Positions 1 through 6,809 of a DNA stretch of 7,392 nucleotides are shown in pieces. The DNA comes from Bacillota bacterium (lineage in GTDB: Bacteria > Bacillota > Clostridia > Peptostreptococcales > Anaerovoracaceae): positions 1 to 7,392 of the forward strand of contig JAFYKS010000249.1 of NCBI GenBank assembly GCA_017537495.1, read 5' to 3'. Below the pieces are notes generated by a model that had not been told where the DNA came from, did not search any database, and saw only the letters and a program-made list of their open reading frames with translations. Made by a program: the position numbers and the translations under genes. Each line of letters opens with the position of its first letter. Position 1 is the first letter of the stretch.

Positions 1-83
1 CCCAGCAGCTTGTAAGCCATCATGCTCTTGCCGGCCTTAATGTGGTCTAATACAATACCGTTCTTTACGCCATCTATATTCAT
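1..83 (-). CDS. pyrI: Aspartate carbamoyltransferase regulatory subunit PyrI (partial, 5' end only)
   Basis: Only the first 27 codons are inside the window; the gene runs off the left edge. The reading begins MNIDGVKNGIVLDHIKAG, which matches the start of the PyrI nucleotide-binding domain, where an NGIVLDHIKAG-type segment is characteristic. In the family, PyrI binds CTP/UTP (inhibiting) or ATP (activating) and assembles with PyrB into a large allosteric ATCase. The zinc-binding C-terminal domain lies outside the window, so it cannot be checked. The start at 83 is supported by a full AGGAGG seven bases upstream. The gene follows pyrB by 38 nt on the same strand, the usual pyrBI order. Confidence 0.88.
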   Translation of the reverse strand, partial: MNIDGVKNGIVLDHIKAGKSMMAYKLL

Positions 84-121
84 TTATTTGCCTCCTGTAA
101 TTATGCTATGTCAATGATGTC

Positions 122-1042
122 TTATTTCAGTCCCAGCAGGAACAGAATCAGGGCCATTCTGATGTGCTTGCCGCACAGTGCCTGGAAGAAGTAGCATGCT
201 CTAGGGTCATTGTCAACTTCAACAGAGATTTCGTTTACTCTTGGCAGTGGGTGCAGGATAGTCAGGTCTTCCTTTGCATTTGTCAGCTTGTCCAGATCCA
301 GGATGTATGTATCCTTTAATCTTACGTAATCTTCTTCGTTGAAGAAACGTTCCTTCTGAATACGGGTCATGTACAGGATATCCAGCTGAGGCATTGCTTC
401 TTCCAGGGATTCCATTTCAACCCATTCAGCACCGTGTTCGTTCAGGCTTTCCTTTACGTAATCAGGCACCTGCAGTTCCTGCGGGCTGATCAGAACGAAC
501 TTTACGTTTTCATAACGCATCATTGCTTCAATCAGGGAGTGTACGGTTCTGCCGAACTTCAGGTCGCCGCACAGACCTACGGTCATGTTGTCCAGTCTGC
601 CTTTCTTTCTCTTGATGGTCAGCAGGTCAGTCAGGGTCTGTGTAGGGTGGAAGTGGCCGCCGTCGCCGCCGTTGATGATAGGTACAGTAGTTCTCTGTGC
701 AGCTACGATTGGTGCACCTTCCTTAGGATGACGCATTGCGATGATGTCAGCGTAGCAGCCTACAGTCTGAATGGTATCGCTTACGGATTCACCCTTTGCA
801 GCAGAGCTGGAGCTTGCTGCGGAGAAGCCCAGTACGCTTCCGCCCAGTTCCAGCATAGCAGCTTCAAAGCTCAGTCTGGTTCTGGTGGACGGTTCAAAGA
901 ACAGGGTTGCCAGCTTCTTGTGGTTGCAGATGTCCTGGTATACAGTTGGATTAGCCACGATATCGTTTGCAACGTCAATCAGGTGGTCGATTTCTTCCAG
1001 GGATAAGTCTGTGATGTTAATAAGGTTTCTGATCTCGCTCAT
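122..1042 (-). CDS. pyrB: Aspartate carbamoyltransferase catalytic subunit PyrB
   Basis: Catalyses carbamoyl phosphate + L-aspartate to N-carbamoyl-L-aspartate, the first committed step of pyrimidine synthesis, in the cytosol. The protein is 306 residues, normal for the family. The carbamoyl-phosphate signature FFEPSTRTR is at about residues 48-56. The flexible loop [10 protein letters not shown] (about 77-86) supplies a Ser and a Lys to the neighbouring active site. Next come MRHP (about 103-106), HPTQ (about 132-135) and the late HPLPR (264-268) that closes on the substrates. All expected catalytic elements are intact. The start is 2 nt after the pyrE stop, and its GAGGAG ribosome site lies inside the end of pyrE, so translational coupling is likely. 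The stop is TAA. Because pyrI follows, the enzyme is probably the allosteric PyrB-PyrI holoenzyme rather than an isolated catalytic trimer; this is inferred from gene order. Confidence 0.97.
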   Translation of the reverse strand: MSEIRNLINITDLSLEEIDHLIDVANDIVANPTVYQDICNHKKLATLFFEPSTRTRLSFEAAMLELGGSVLGFSAASSSSAAKGESVSDTIQTVGCYADIIAMRHPKEGAPIVAAQRTTVPIINGGDGGHFHPTQTLTDLLTIKRKKGRLDNMTVGLCGDLKFGRTVHSLIEAMMRYENVKFVLISPQELQVPDYVKESLNEHGAEWVEMESLEEAMPQLDILYMTRIQKERFFNEEDYVRLKDTYILDLDKLTNAKEDLTILHPLPRVNEISVEVDNDPRACYFFQALCGKHIRMALILFLLGLK

Positions 1043-1044
1043 TT

Positions 1045-1689
1045 TTATTTGTCTCCTCTCATCCAGCCCTCATCAGAAGGGTTGTCTCTGAATTTTAAAA
1101 TACGTTCTTTGTCTTCAGCCTTGATGTAGCCTGTTTCAGCTGCTACTTCAACCAGTGCATCCAGGTTGCACAGAGATACGTTTTTCACATTGTTTTCTGC
1201 CAGCTTGTCCAGGCCCTTCTTCATACCATAGGTGAAGATGCTTGCGATACCCAGAACTTCAGCGCCGGCTTCCTTCAGAACCTTTACGCAGTCGATTGCG
1301 GAACCTGCAGTGGAAATCAGGTCTTCGATTACAACGACCTTCTGACCTGGCAGCAGCTTGCCTTCAATCTGGTTGGTTCTTCCGTGGTCCTTAGCGGAGC
1401 TTCTTACGTAACCCATAGGCAGGTTCATCATGTGGCCTACGATAGCCGCATGTGCGATACCTGCGGTGCTGGTTCCCATGAGAACTTCGCAGTCAGGATA
1501 GTTTTCCTTAACGACTTCCACCAGACCCTGTTCTACCAGAGTTCTTACTTCAGGGGAAGTCAGTGTCAGACGGTTGTCGCAGTAAATCGGGCTCTTGATA
1601 CCGCTTGCCCATGTGAATGGTTCTTCCGGACGCAGGAATACTGCTTCGATGGATAACAGGCCCTTAGCTACTTCTTTTCTTAATTCCAT
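1045..1689 (-). CDS. pyrE: Orotate phosphoribosyltransferase PyrE
   Basis: Converts orotate and PRPP to orotidine 5'-monophosphate and pyrophosphate, the fifth step of UMP synthesis. The protein is 214 residues. SPIYCDNR at about residues 33-40 is the orotate-side signature. A flexible catalytic loop carries K100, H102, R104 and K111. The PRPP-binding motif of type I phosphoribosyltransferases, with the acidic pair E122-D123 and the turn STAGS (126-130), is complete. The start is set by AAAGGAG upstream of the ATG at 1689. It follows pyrF after a 72-nt gap, the longest in the operon, and is almost contiguous with pyrB downstream. The stop is TAA. Confidence 0.96.
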   Translation of the reverse strand: MELRKEVAKGLLSIEAVFLRPEEPFTWASGIKSPIYCDNRLTLTSPEVRTLVEQGLVEVVKENYPDCEVLMGTSTAGIAHAAIVGHMMNLPMGYVRSSAKDHGRTNQIEGKLLPGQKVVVIEDLISTAGSAIDCVKVLKEAGAEVLGIASIFTYGMKKGLDKLAENNVKNVSLCNLDALVEVAAETGYIKAEDKERILKFRDNPSDEGWMRGDK

Positions 1690-1710
1690 GTCTATTTCTC
1701 CTTTATTCTG

Positions 1711-1739
1711 ACGGCTTGATGCCGTATATTTTGCAAAAT
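1711..1739 (-). other. Small hairpin and palindrome in the pyrF-pyrE gap
   Basis: The 72-nt gap between pyrF and pyrE holds two symmetrical elements. One is a 5-bp stem with a 5-nt loop, ACGGC-ATCAA-GCCGT in transcript sense (1711-1725), just before the pyrE ribosome site. The other is the perfect 12-bp palindrome ATTTTGCAAAAT at 1728-1739. Neither is followed by a U-tract, so this is not an intrinsic terminator. A transcript-processing or stability role is possible, but the stem is too short to argue strongly. It may be chance. Confidence 0.25.
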
Positions 1740-1761
1740 CTCTGTTTTCGGTGTTTCCGCT

Positions 1762-2460
1762 TTAGCCCACGAATTCAGCCATACATCTTCTGTATGCTGC
1801 AACAGGGTCTGCAGCCTGGGTAATCGGACGGCCTACTACGATGTAGTCGGAACCGATTTCCTTTGCCTTTGCAGGGGTGGTAACTCTTACCTGGTCGCCC
1901 ATGTCGCCGTCAGCGAATCTTACGCCAGGAGTTACAGTCAGGAAGTCGCCGCCGCATGCTACGTGTACGGTTTCAGCTTCCAGTGGGGAGCATACTACGC
2001 CGTCCAGGCCAGCCTTCTTTGCGTTTTCTGCATAGTGCATAACAACCTTTTCCAGTGGTTCGTTGATCAGCAGGTCATTGGTCATTCTTTCCTGGTCAGT
2101 GGAGGTCAGCTGAGTTACAGCAATCAGCAGAGGTCTGGTGCCGTCTGGTCTGGTCAGACCTTCACGTGCAGCTTCCATCATTGCGATGGTACCTGCTGCA
2201 TGCAGGTTTGTCATATCTACATCCAGTTCACGCAGTACGGACATTGCCTTCTTTACTGTGTTTGGAATATCATGCAGCTTCAGGTCCAGGAAAATCTTGT
2301 GGCCTCTTCTCTTGATTTCTCTTACGATAGCAGGTCCTTCTGCATAGTACAGTTCCATACCAATCTTTACATATGGCTTTTCTTCTGTGAAGTTGTCCAG
2401 GAACTTGAATGTTTCTTCCGCGCTCGCAAAGTCGCAAGCGATAATTACGTCTTTACCCAT
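1762..2460 (-). CDS. pyrF: Orotidine 5'-phosphate decarboxylase PyrF
   Basis: Decarboxylates OMP to UMP, the last step of de novo UMP synthesis, without any cofactor. The protein is 232 residues, the usual size for the short bacterial type related to B. subtilis and E. coli PyrF. The substrate Asp is in IACD (D10). The catalytic Lys-Asp array is in [12 protein letters not shown], with D59, K61 and D64 visible. A C-terminal phosphate-binding segment VVGRPIT carries R211. Its ATG shares one base with the pyrD stop (TAATG), and a GGAGGTG site lies inside the end of pyrD, which suggests coupled translation. The stop is TAA. Confidence 0.96.
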   Translation of the reverse strand: MGKDVIIACDFASAEETFKFLDNFTEEKPYVKIGMELYYAEGPAIVREIKRRGHKIFLDLKLHDIPNTVKKAMSVLRELDVDMTNLHAAGTIAMMEAAREGLTRPDGTRPLLIAVTQLTSTDQERMTNDLLINEPLEKVVMHYAENAKKAGLDGVVCSPLEAETVHVACGGDFLTVTPGVRFADGDMGDQVRVTTPAKAKEIGSDYIVVGRPITQAADPVAAYRRCMAEFVG

Positions 2461-3383
2461 TAGTGTGCACCTCCGATAATTTCATTTAAATCTTTAATTC
2501 CATATTTTTCGCAAACCCTTGGCAGGTCGTCGATAATCTGCTTACTTGCAAACGGGTCAATCAGGTTGGCAGCACCTACTTCGACTGCAGTAGCGCCTGC
2601 CAGCATCATTTCAACCACTTCTTCTGCGGTAGAAATACCGCCCATGCCGATAATCGGCAGCTTCACTGCATCATACACCTGATAAACCATTCTCAGGGCT
2701 ACAGGCAGGATTGCGTGGCCGGAGAAACCACCCATCTTGTTGGCGATGACAGGCTTCTTTGTCTTCAGGTCGATACGCATACCCAGCAGTGTGTTAATCA
2801 GGCTGATACCGTCTGCACCGCCGGCTTCGCATGCTCTTGCGATTTCGGTGATGTCAGTTACGTTAGGGGACAGCTTGATGAACATTGGCTTCTTTGTTAC
2901 TTCACGGACTGCTCTGGTTACTTCTTCTGCAGCCTTTGCGCTGGTACCGAAGGCCATACCGCCGCCGTGTACATTCGGACAGCTGATGTTGATTTCGAAC
3001 CAGCCGATCTGCTTATTTGCAGCAGGATCGTTTTCCAGTCTTCTTACGGTTTCCACATATTCAGGAACGGAGAAACCGGAAACATTGGCCATAACCGGCT
3101 TGTGGAACACTTCTGCCAGCTTCGGCAGTTCTTCGCTGATTACTCTGTCTACACCTGGATTCTGCAGACCTACTGCATTAATCATGCCGTCAGGACATTC
3201 TGCAATTCTTGGAGTAGGGTTGCCGAATCTTGGTTCCAGGGTAGTACCCTTAAAGGAGAAGGTACCCAGGCAGTTGATATCATATAATTCTGCGAATTCG
3301 TAGCCGAATCCGTAGGTTCCGGATGCCGGAATGATCGGGTTATCGATTTCGATACCGCATAAGTTAATCTTTGTATTTACCAT
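2460..3383 (-). CDS. pyrD: Dihydroorotate dehydrogenase class 1B, catalytic FMN subunit PyrD
   Basis: Oxidises dihydroorotate to orotate; in class 1B enzymes electrons pass from FMN through PyrK to NAD+. From MVNTKINL the protein is 307 residues, normal for the class. N-terminal features are PASGTYGFG (about 19-27) and FKGTT with K45. The catalytic base Cys is in [10 protein letters not shown] at residue 135, the same number as I recall for the L. lactis PyrDB active-site cysteine. FMN-phosphate glycines are in GMGGIS (about 246-251) and [10 protein letters not shown] (263-272). A longer in-frame start at 3467 was rejected: its extra 28 residues lie inside pyrK, look non-native, and the ATG at 3383 has its own ribosome site. 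The gene overlaps pyrK by 7 nt and pyrF by 1 nt. The stop is TAA. Confidence 0.96.
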   Translation of the reverse strand: MVNTKINLCGIEIDNPIIPASGTYGFGYEFAELYDINCLGTFSFKGTTLEPRFGNPTPRIAECPDGMINAVGLQNPGVDRVISEELPKLAEVFHKPVMANVSGFSVPEYVETVRRLENDPAANKQIGWFEINISCPNVHGGGMAFGTSAKAAEEVTRAVREVTKKPMFIKLSPNVTDITEIARACEAGGADGISLINTLLGMRIDLKTKKPVIANKMGGFSGHAILPVALRMVYQVYDAVKLPIIGMGGISTAEEVVEMMLAGATAVEVGAANLIDPFASKQIIDDLPRVCEKYGIKDLNEIIGGAH

Positions 3384-4114
3384 ATGATTTCCTCTCTTTC
3401 CAGAACCGGACCGTCCTTGCAGATTCTCTTGTTGCCGTACTTGGTCTTGCAGGAGCATCCCATGCATGCACCGAAGCCGCAGCCCATTCTTTCTTCGAAA
3501 CTGTACTGACCGGAAGTCTTTGCGATGGCTTCGATTGCCTTGAACATCGGCAGAGGTCCGCAGGTACAGAAGTAGGAGTATTCCAGATTCTTCAGTACGT
3601 CAGTTACAAAGCCCTTCACACCCACAGAACCGTCTGCAGTTGCAATGTGCACTTCGCAGCCCAGTGCTTCGAATTCTTCTGCATAGAACACTTCGTCTGC
3701 TGCATTGAAGCCCAGGATTACCTGAACCTTCGCTTCCGGATTTGCCTGACGGATGGATTTTGCCAGACCGTACATCGGAGGCACGCCTACGCCGCCGCCG
3801 ATCAGAACCGGTGCATCACCAACCTTGGTGATGTCGTAGCCGTTGCCCAGACCGATCAGCACGTCCAGTTCCTGACCAGGAGTCATTTCTGCCATGGCTT
3901 CGGTACCGCCGCCGACTACTTTATAAATAATGGTAATGGTTTCTTCGTTATAGTCACACACGGAAATCGGTCTTCTCAGGAAGAAGCCATCCAGCTTGAT
4001 GTTTACAAACTGGCCTGGTGCAGTGCAGTCAGATGTGTCGCCTGCCAGCACCATCTTCATGGTGTTCTTTGCGATTTCCACGTTTTCCAGGATTTCATAA
4101 ATACTCTGTTTCAT
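3377..4114 (-). CDS. pyrK: Dihydroorotate dehydrogenase electron-transfer subunit PyrK
   Basis: FAD and [2Fe-2S] subunit that carries electrons from the FMN of PyrD to NAD+, forming a PyrD2-PyrK2 complex in the cytosol. The protein is 245 residues, close to the usual 250-260. The ferredoxin-reductase FAD signature RRPIS is at 47-51. The nucleotide-binding glycine motif GGGVGVPP is at 106-113, and CGP is at 185-187. The iron-sulfur cysteines C212, C217, C220 and C232 have spacing C-x4-C-x2-C-x11-C, the PyrK pattern; an extra Cys at 222 is inside it. The start at 4114 has AAGGAG upstream and is 16 nt after the pyrC stop. The end overlaps pyrD by 7 nt. The pair makes this a class 1B (NAD-linked) rather than quinone- or fumarate-linked system. 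The stop is TAA. Confidence 0.96.
   Translation of the reverse strand: MKQSIYEILENVEIAKNTMKMVLAGDTSDCTAPGQFVNIKLDGFFLRRPISVCDYNEETITIIYKVVGGGTEAMAEMTPGQELDVLIGLGNGYDITKVGDAPVLIGGGVGVPPMYGLAKSIRQANPEAKVQVILGFNAADEVFYAEEFEALGCEVHIATADGSVGVKGFVTDVLKNLEYSYFCTCGPLPMFKAIEAIAKTSGQYSFEERMGCGFGACMGCSCKTKYGNKRICKDGPVLEREEIIW
3391..3396 (-). promoter_or_regulatory. Ribosome-binding site fixing the pyrD start
   Basis: GAGAGG in transcript sense sits 7 nt before the ATG at 3383 and lies within the last codons of pyrK. It supports the 307-residue form of PyrD over the 335-residue form that would start at 3467. Confidence 0.8.
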
Positions 4115-4130
4115 CTTATTCTCCTTTATG

Positions 4131-5354
4131 TTACAGGGCGTTCCAGACGGTCTTGCCGCCTGATACGTTGAAGAGGCACTTGCCGTAAGCCTTCATGCCG
4201 GCAAACGGTGTAGCCTTGCCCATGGATGCAAATTCTTCCGGATTTACGGTGTATTCAGTGCCCACTTCCCAGATGCTGTAGTCCATGTTTTCTTCTGCGG
4301 AAGGCAGGCCGAAACGCTTTCTTGGATTGGTGCTCATCAGCTCAATCAGTCTGTCCAGAGACATGCGGCCAGGTCTAACAAAATGGGTGTACATCATGGC
4401 GAAAGCAGTTTCCAGGCCGACTACGCCCAGCGGGCTGTCTGCCAGACCTCTGGATTTTTCTTCTGCACTGTGCGGTGCATGGTCGGTGGCAATCATGTCG
4501 ATGGTGCCGTCCAGGATACCTTCGATGAGAGCATCGCGGTCTTCTTTGCTTCTGATTGGCGGGTTCATCTTGAAACGTGCATCTTCCTGCAGGTCTTCAT
4601 CGCAGAAGATCAGGTAGTGCGGTGCGGTTTCGCAGGTTACGTCCACGCCTCTTGCCTTGGCCTGACGGATGATTTCCACACTTTCCTTGGTGGAAATGTG
4701 GCATACGTGATAGCCGCAGCCGATTTTTTCGGCCAGCTCAATGTCGCGCTTCATCGGAGCCCATTCGCTTTCGGAGCAGATGCCTTTATGGCCGTGCTCT
4801 CTGGCATAAACACCATCGTGGATATAGCCGCCGTTTCTCAGCTCCATATCTTCACAGTGGGCTACTACCAGCTTGCCGTGCTTCTTTGCGATTTCCATGG
4901 CCTGAGCCATCAGGGTCATGTCGTTTAAGCCGACGCCGTCATCACTGAAGCCGCACACATATGGTGCCATGGCTTCCATGTCGGCCAGGTCTTCGCCGCG
5001 TTCTCCCATGGTCAGGGCACCGTAAGGGATGACATTAATCACGGCATCCTTTTCGATGATGTCCAGCTGAACCTTCAGGTTTTCCAGATCGTCCGGAACC
5101 GGCTTCAGGTTCGGCATGGAGAACACGTGGGCATAACCGGATTTCGCTGCAGCAGTGGTGCCGGTTTTTATGGTCTCCTTATAAAAAAATCCCGGCTCAC
5201 GTAAATGCACATGTACATCCACGAAAGAAGGGATTAAAATAACATTTTCATCGGATAAAATTTTATGAGAACCGGAAAAACGGGACTCTAAATCCCGGGC
5301 AAAAATCGCCAGATTTTCGGTTGTATTCAGGTTTGGTCTGAATGTGTTTGTCAT
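4131..5354 (-). CDS. pyrC: Dihydroorotase PyrC, type I
   Basis: Zinc amidohydrolase that cyclises N-carbamoyl-aspartate to dihydroorotate, the step after PyrB. The protein is 407 residues, slightly short of the typical 420-430 of the long type I family. Metal ligands are visible: DVHVH with H48 and H50 followed by the substrate Arg in LREPG (R52), FSDDG (D138/D139), AHCED (H166), HVCHIST (H216/H219) and the catalytic Asp in ATDHAPH (D291). The N terminus, before residue 35, is unlike the usual short beta-strand start and looks divergent. The ATG at 5354 is preceded by GGAGG six bases upstream. It is the first gene of the operon and lies directly behind the attenuator. The first 60 or so codons look more A/T-rich than the rest, which is common at gene starts. 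The stop is TAA. Confidence 0.96.
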   Translation of the reverse strand: MTNTFRPNLNTTENLAIFARDLESRFSGSHKILSDENVILIPSFVDVHVHLREPGFFYKETIKTGTTAAAKSGYAHVFSMPNLKPVPDDLENLKVQLDIIEKDAVINVIPYGALTMGERGEDLADMEAMAPYVCGFSDDGVGLNDMTLMAQAMEIAKKHGKLVVAHCEDMELRNGGYIHDGVYAREHGHKGICSESEWAPMKRDIELAEKIGCGYHVCHISTKESVEIIRQAKARGVDVTCETAPHYLIFCDEDLQEDARFKMNPPIRSKEDRDALIEGILDGTIDMIATDHAPHSAEEKSRGLADSPLGVVGLETAFAMMYTHFVRPGRMSLDRLIELMSTNPRKRFGLPSAEENMDYSIWEVGTEYTVNPEEFASMGKATPFAGMKAYGKCLFNVSGGKTVWNAL

Positions 5355-5375
5355 GGGTCTCCTCCGTTTTTACAC

Positions 5376-5400
5376 AAAAAAACTTGTCCCGGGGACAAGT
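5376..5400 (-). terminator. Leader intrinsic terminator (attenuator) of the pyr operon
   Basis: In transcript sense, ACTTGTCC-CCG-GGACAAGT forms a perfect 8-bp stem with a 3-nt loop, followed immediately by seven Ts. It lies between the pyr promoter and pyrC and ends 10 nt before the pyrC ribosome-binding site at 5361-5365. There is no upstream gene on this strand within the region for it to terminate, so its position fits an attenuator that aborts transcription before pyrC. The structure is seen directly; its regulatory role is inferred. Confidence 0.9.
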
Positions 5401-5443
5401 GTAGACTCAGCAAAACAGCAGGCAGAATCTACTTCGCCCTGCT
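5391..5443 (-). promoter_or_regulatory. Candidate antiterminator and competing stems in the pyr leader
   Basis: In transcript sense GTAGATTC (5432-5425) pairs with GAGTCTAC (5408-5401) over 8 bp with one G-U wobble, and abuts the terminator stem. The same left strand reads AGGGCGAA just before, which can continue pairing imperfectly with ACTTGTCCC, the 5' arm of the terminator. That extended helix and the terminator cannot form together. A rival 6-bp stem AGCAGG (5443-5438) with CCTGCT (5422-5417) would tie up the left strand. Pairings were worked out by eye without energy calculations. Confidence 0.5.
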
Positions 5444-5457
5444 AATTCATATGTTTC

Positions 5458-5491
5458 ATCTTGCCGATCTCTCTGTATCGCCTTTAAAGAT
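5458..5491 (-). promoter_or_regulatory. PyrR-binding-loop-like hairpin in the pyr leader
   Basis: The transcript has ATCTT (5491-5487) pairing with AAGAT (5462-5458) as a lower stem, a purine-rich bulge on the 5' side, then CGAT pairing with ATCG around ACAGAGAG. The hexaloop CAGAGA and the preceding TCTTTAAA match the Bacillus PyrR anti-antiterminator consensus, whose core in B. subtilis reads CCAGAGAGG. When UMP-loaded PyrR binds such a loop, the terminator forms. The base pair closing the hexaloop, C-G in the consensus, is A-G here, an irregularity that lowers confidence. pyrR itself is not in the window. Confidence 0.65.
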
Positions 5492-5508
5492 TTATTTTCA
5501 ACACCAAA

Positions 5509-5538
5509 ATTCTATCATAGGTGAGCGAAGAGTGTCAA
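5509..5538 (-). promoter_or_regulatory. Promoter of the pyrCKDFEBI operon
   Basis: On the minus strand, TTGACA (5538-5533) is a perfect -35 box. An 18-nt spacer follows, then TAGAAT (5514-5509), preceded by TGA to give an extended -10 (TGATAGAAT). The likely start of transcription is near G5502, giving a leader of about 148 nt before the pyrC ATG. This is a strong housekeeping-sigma promoter, as expected where control is by attenuation rather than by promoter strength. Confidence 0.85.
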
Positions 5539-5591
5539 GGGAAAAGAAAAAGGGCTTGTAAATATTTTTATCTAATCTTCACGCAAATAAA

Positions 5592-5620
5592 TTGAAAATC
5601 CGAGGGAATCAATATATAAT
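5592..5620 (+). promoter_or_regulatory. Promoter of the mreB/mbl gene
   Basis: TTGAAA (5592-5597) and a perfect TATAAT (5615-5620) are separated by the optimal 17 nt. Transcription would start near 5627, leaving an A/T-rich untranslated leader of about 75 nt before the ATG at 5702. The two divergent promoters have their -35 boxes 53 nt apart (5539-5591) and do not overlap. I see no operator or riboswitch in the leader. Confidence 0.85.
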
Positions 5621-5685
5621 ATAAAGAGGACTGTAAACAATAAAAACAGACACTGAAAAGGATTCGTTTATATATTTGATTTGAG

Positions 5686-5693
5686 AAAAGGAG
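5686..5693 (+). promoter_or_regulatory. Ribosome-binding site fixing the mreB/mbl start
   Basis: AAAAGGAG is 8 nt upstream of the ATG at 5702. An in-frame TTG at 5681 lies 5' of this site and has no comparable site of its own, so the 340-residue form is preferred. Confidence 0.85.
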
Positions 5694-5701
5694 AACAATA
5701 C

Positions 5702-6724
5702 ATGGGATTTGGAATGGAAGTCGGTATTGACCTGGGTACAGCCAATGTACTCGTTTATATTAAAGGAAAGGGTGTCGTAATGAATGAGCCATCTGTAGTG
5801 GCACTGAACAAGGACACCGATGAAATTCTGGCAGTTGGCGAAGAAGCGCGTCAGATGCTGGGCAGAACTCCGTCCAACATCATCGCAGTAAGACCTCTGC
5901 GTGACGGCGTAGTTTCTGACTACGATATTACAGAAAGAATGCTGAAGTACTTCATCAAGAAGACCTGCGGTTCCGGGCGTTTCTTCAAGCCTAAAATCAT
6001 GATCTGCATTCCGAGCGGTGTAACCGAAGTGGAAAAGAGAGCGGTTCGTGAAGCGGCACAGCAGGCAGGCGGCAAGGACGTATACCTGATGGAAGAACCG
6101 GTAGCAGCAGCAATCGGTGCTGGCATCGATATCAGTAAGCCGGACGGTGTTATGGTAATTGACATCGGCGGCGGCACTACCGATATCGCTGTAATTTCTC
6201 TGGGCGGCATTGTAGCAAGTGCTTCTGTAAAGATGGCCGGCGACAAGTTCGACGAAGCTATCATCAAGTACATGCGTAAGGAACACAAGCTGTACATCGG
6301 TGAAAGAACTGCAGAAGAACTGAAGGTAACCATCGGTACTGCTTTCCCTAGAGAAGAAGTGGTTGTGCAGGAATGCCGCGGCCGTGACCTGGTAACAGGC
6401 CTGCCTAAGAGCGTGGAAGTAACTTCCGACGAAATGATGAGCGCGCTGGATGAAGCCATGATTACCATCACAGAAGCAGTACACAATGTACTGGAAAAGA
6501 CTCCGCCTGAACTGGCTGCTGACATCAGCAACTCCGGTATCGTTCTGACCGGCGGCGGTGCACTGCTTTACGGCATCGACAAGCGTATCGAAGACAGAAC
6601 AGGAATTAAAGTAAGAATCGCAGATGACCCAAAATCATGCGTTGCAATCGGAACCGGCACAGCACTGGATTCACTGCCGGCCCTGGAAGGCAATTCATTA
6701 AACAGAAGGGCACCTTATCTCTAA
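5702..6724 (+). CDS. mreB: Rod shape-determining protein, MreB/Mbl family actin homologue
   Basis: Bacterial actin that polymerises at the inner membrane face and guides the lateral-wall synthesis complex. The protein is 340 residues, normal for the family. ATP-site motifs are all present: phosphate-1 IDLGTAN (about 9-15), the EEPVAAAIG segment with catalytic acidic residues (131-139), phosphate-2 DIGGGTTD (154-161), and the adenosine loop TGGGALLYGI (283-292). A short hydrophobic N terminus, MGFGMEV, could help membrane contact. The N-V-L after GTA and the NEPSVVA stretch resemble Bacillus Mbl more than MreB, so mbl is an alternative name. It stands alone, without mreC or mreD, between its own promoter and terminator, which also fits an Mbl-type paralogue. 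The stop is TAA. Confidence 0.95.
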   Translation: MGFGMEVGIDLGTANVLVYIKGKGVVMNEPSVVALNKDTDEILAVGEEARQMLGRTPSNIIAVRPLRDGVVSDYDITERMLKYFIKKTCGSGRFFKPKIMICIPSGVTEVEKRAVREAAQQAGGKDVYLMEEPVAAAIGAGIDISKPDGVMVIDIGGGTTDIAVISLGGIVASASVKMAGDKFDEAIIKYMRKEHKLYIGERTAEELKVTIGTAFPREEVVVQECRGRDLVTGLPKSVEVTSDEMMSALDEAMITITEAVHNVLEKTPPELAADISNSGIVLTGGGALLYGIDKRIEDRTGIKVRIADDPKSCVAIGTGTALDSLPALEGNSLNRRAPYL

Positions 6725-6730
6725 AAGCTG

Positions 6731-6765
6731 CAGCGTCCCTTCGGGGACGCTGTTTCTGCTTTTTG
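6731..6765 (+). terminator. Rho-independent terminator after mreB/mbl
   Basis: CAGCGTCCC-TTCG-GGGACGCTG gives a 9-bp perfect stem capped by a UUCG tetraloop, starting 6 nt after the stop codon. It is followed by a T-rich stretch TTTCTGCTTTTT. Outer arms GCTGCA (6727-6732) and TGCAGC (6764-6769) could pair as an alternative, longer hairpin. It marks the end of a single-gene transcript. Confidence 0.93.
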
Positions 6766-6803
6766 CAGCATGTCAAAATTTGTACTCCGGAAGTTTTCGG
6801 AAG

Positions 6804-6809
6804 AAAGGA
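6804..6809 (+). promoter_or_regulatory. Ribosome-binding site of the methyltransferase gene
   Basis: AAAGGA stands 6 nt before the ATG at 6816 and chooses this start over the in-frame ATG at 6780. The extra residues from 6780 would be encoded by the spacer and do not resemble the family. No convincing promoter is visible between the preceding terminator and this site; read-through or a weak promoter is possible. Confidence 0.8.

Noticed and set aside
434..1006. Plus-strand open frame opposite pyrB, and similar ones opposite pyrF (1963-2463) and pyrD (2715-3303)
   Set aside because: They are mirror frames of conserved enzymes, without domains or their own ribosome sites. Their number reflects codon bias rather than overlapping genes.
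3384..3467. N-terminal extension of PyrD starting at 3467
   Set aside because: The 28 extra residues lie in the Cys-rich end of pyrK, read as polar low-quality sequence, and have no family counterpart. The ATG at 3383 has a proper ribosome site and gives the normal length.
3371..4171. 266-codon plus-strand open frame opposite pyrK
   Set aside because: It is antisense to a clearly real gene and rich in Cys, His and Phe with no recognisable domain. It stays open because the sense-strand codon bias avoids TTA, CTA and TCA.
5442..5459. Five-codon leader peptide MKHMN in the pyr leader (minus strand), as in translation-coupled attenuation
   Set aside because: There is no good ribosome site and no U-rich pause tract next to the terminator of the E. 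coli pyrBI type. The start overlaps the PyrR-loop stem, so it is probably chance.
5609..6484. 291-codon minus-strand open frame opposite mreB/mbl
   Set aside because: Composition is non-protein-like (Cys/His/Tyr-rich), it has no domain, and the plus-strand frame carries all MreB ATPase motifs. It is a shadow frame.
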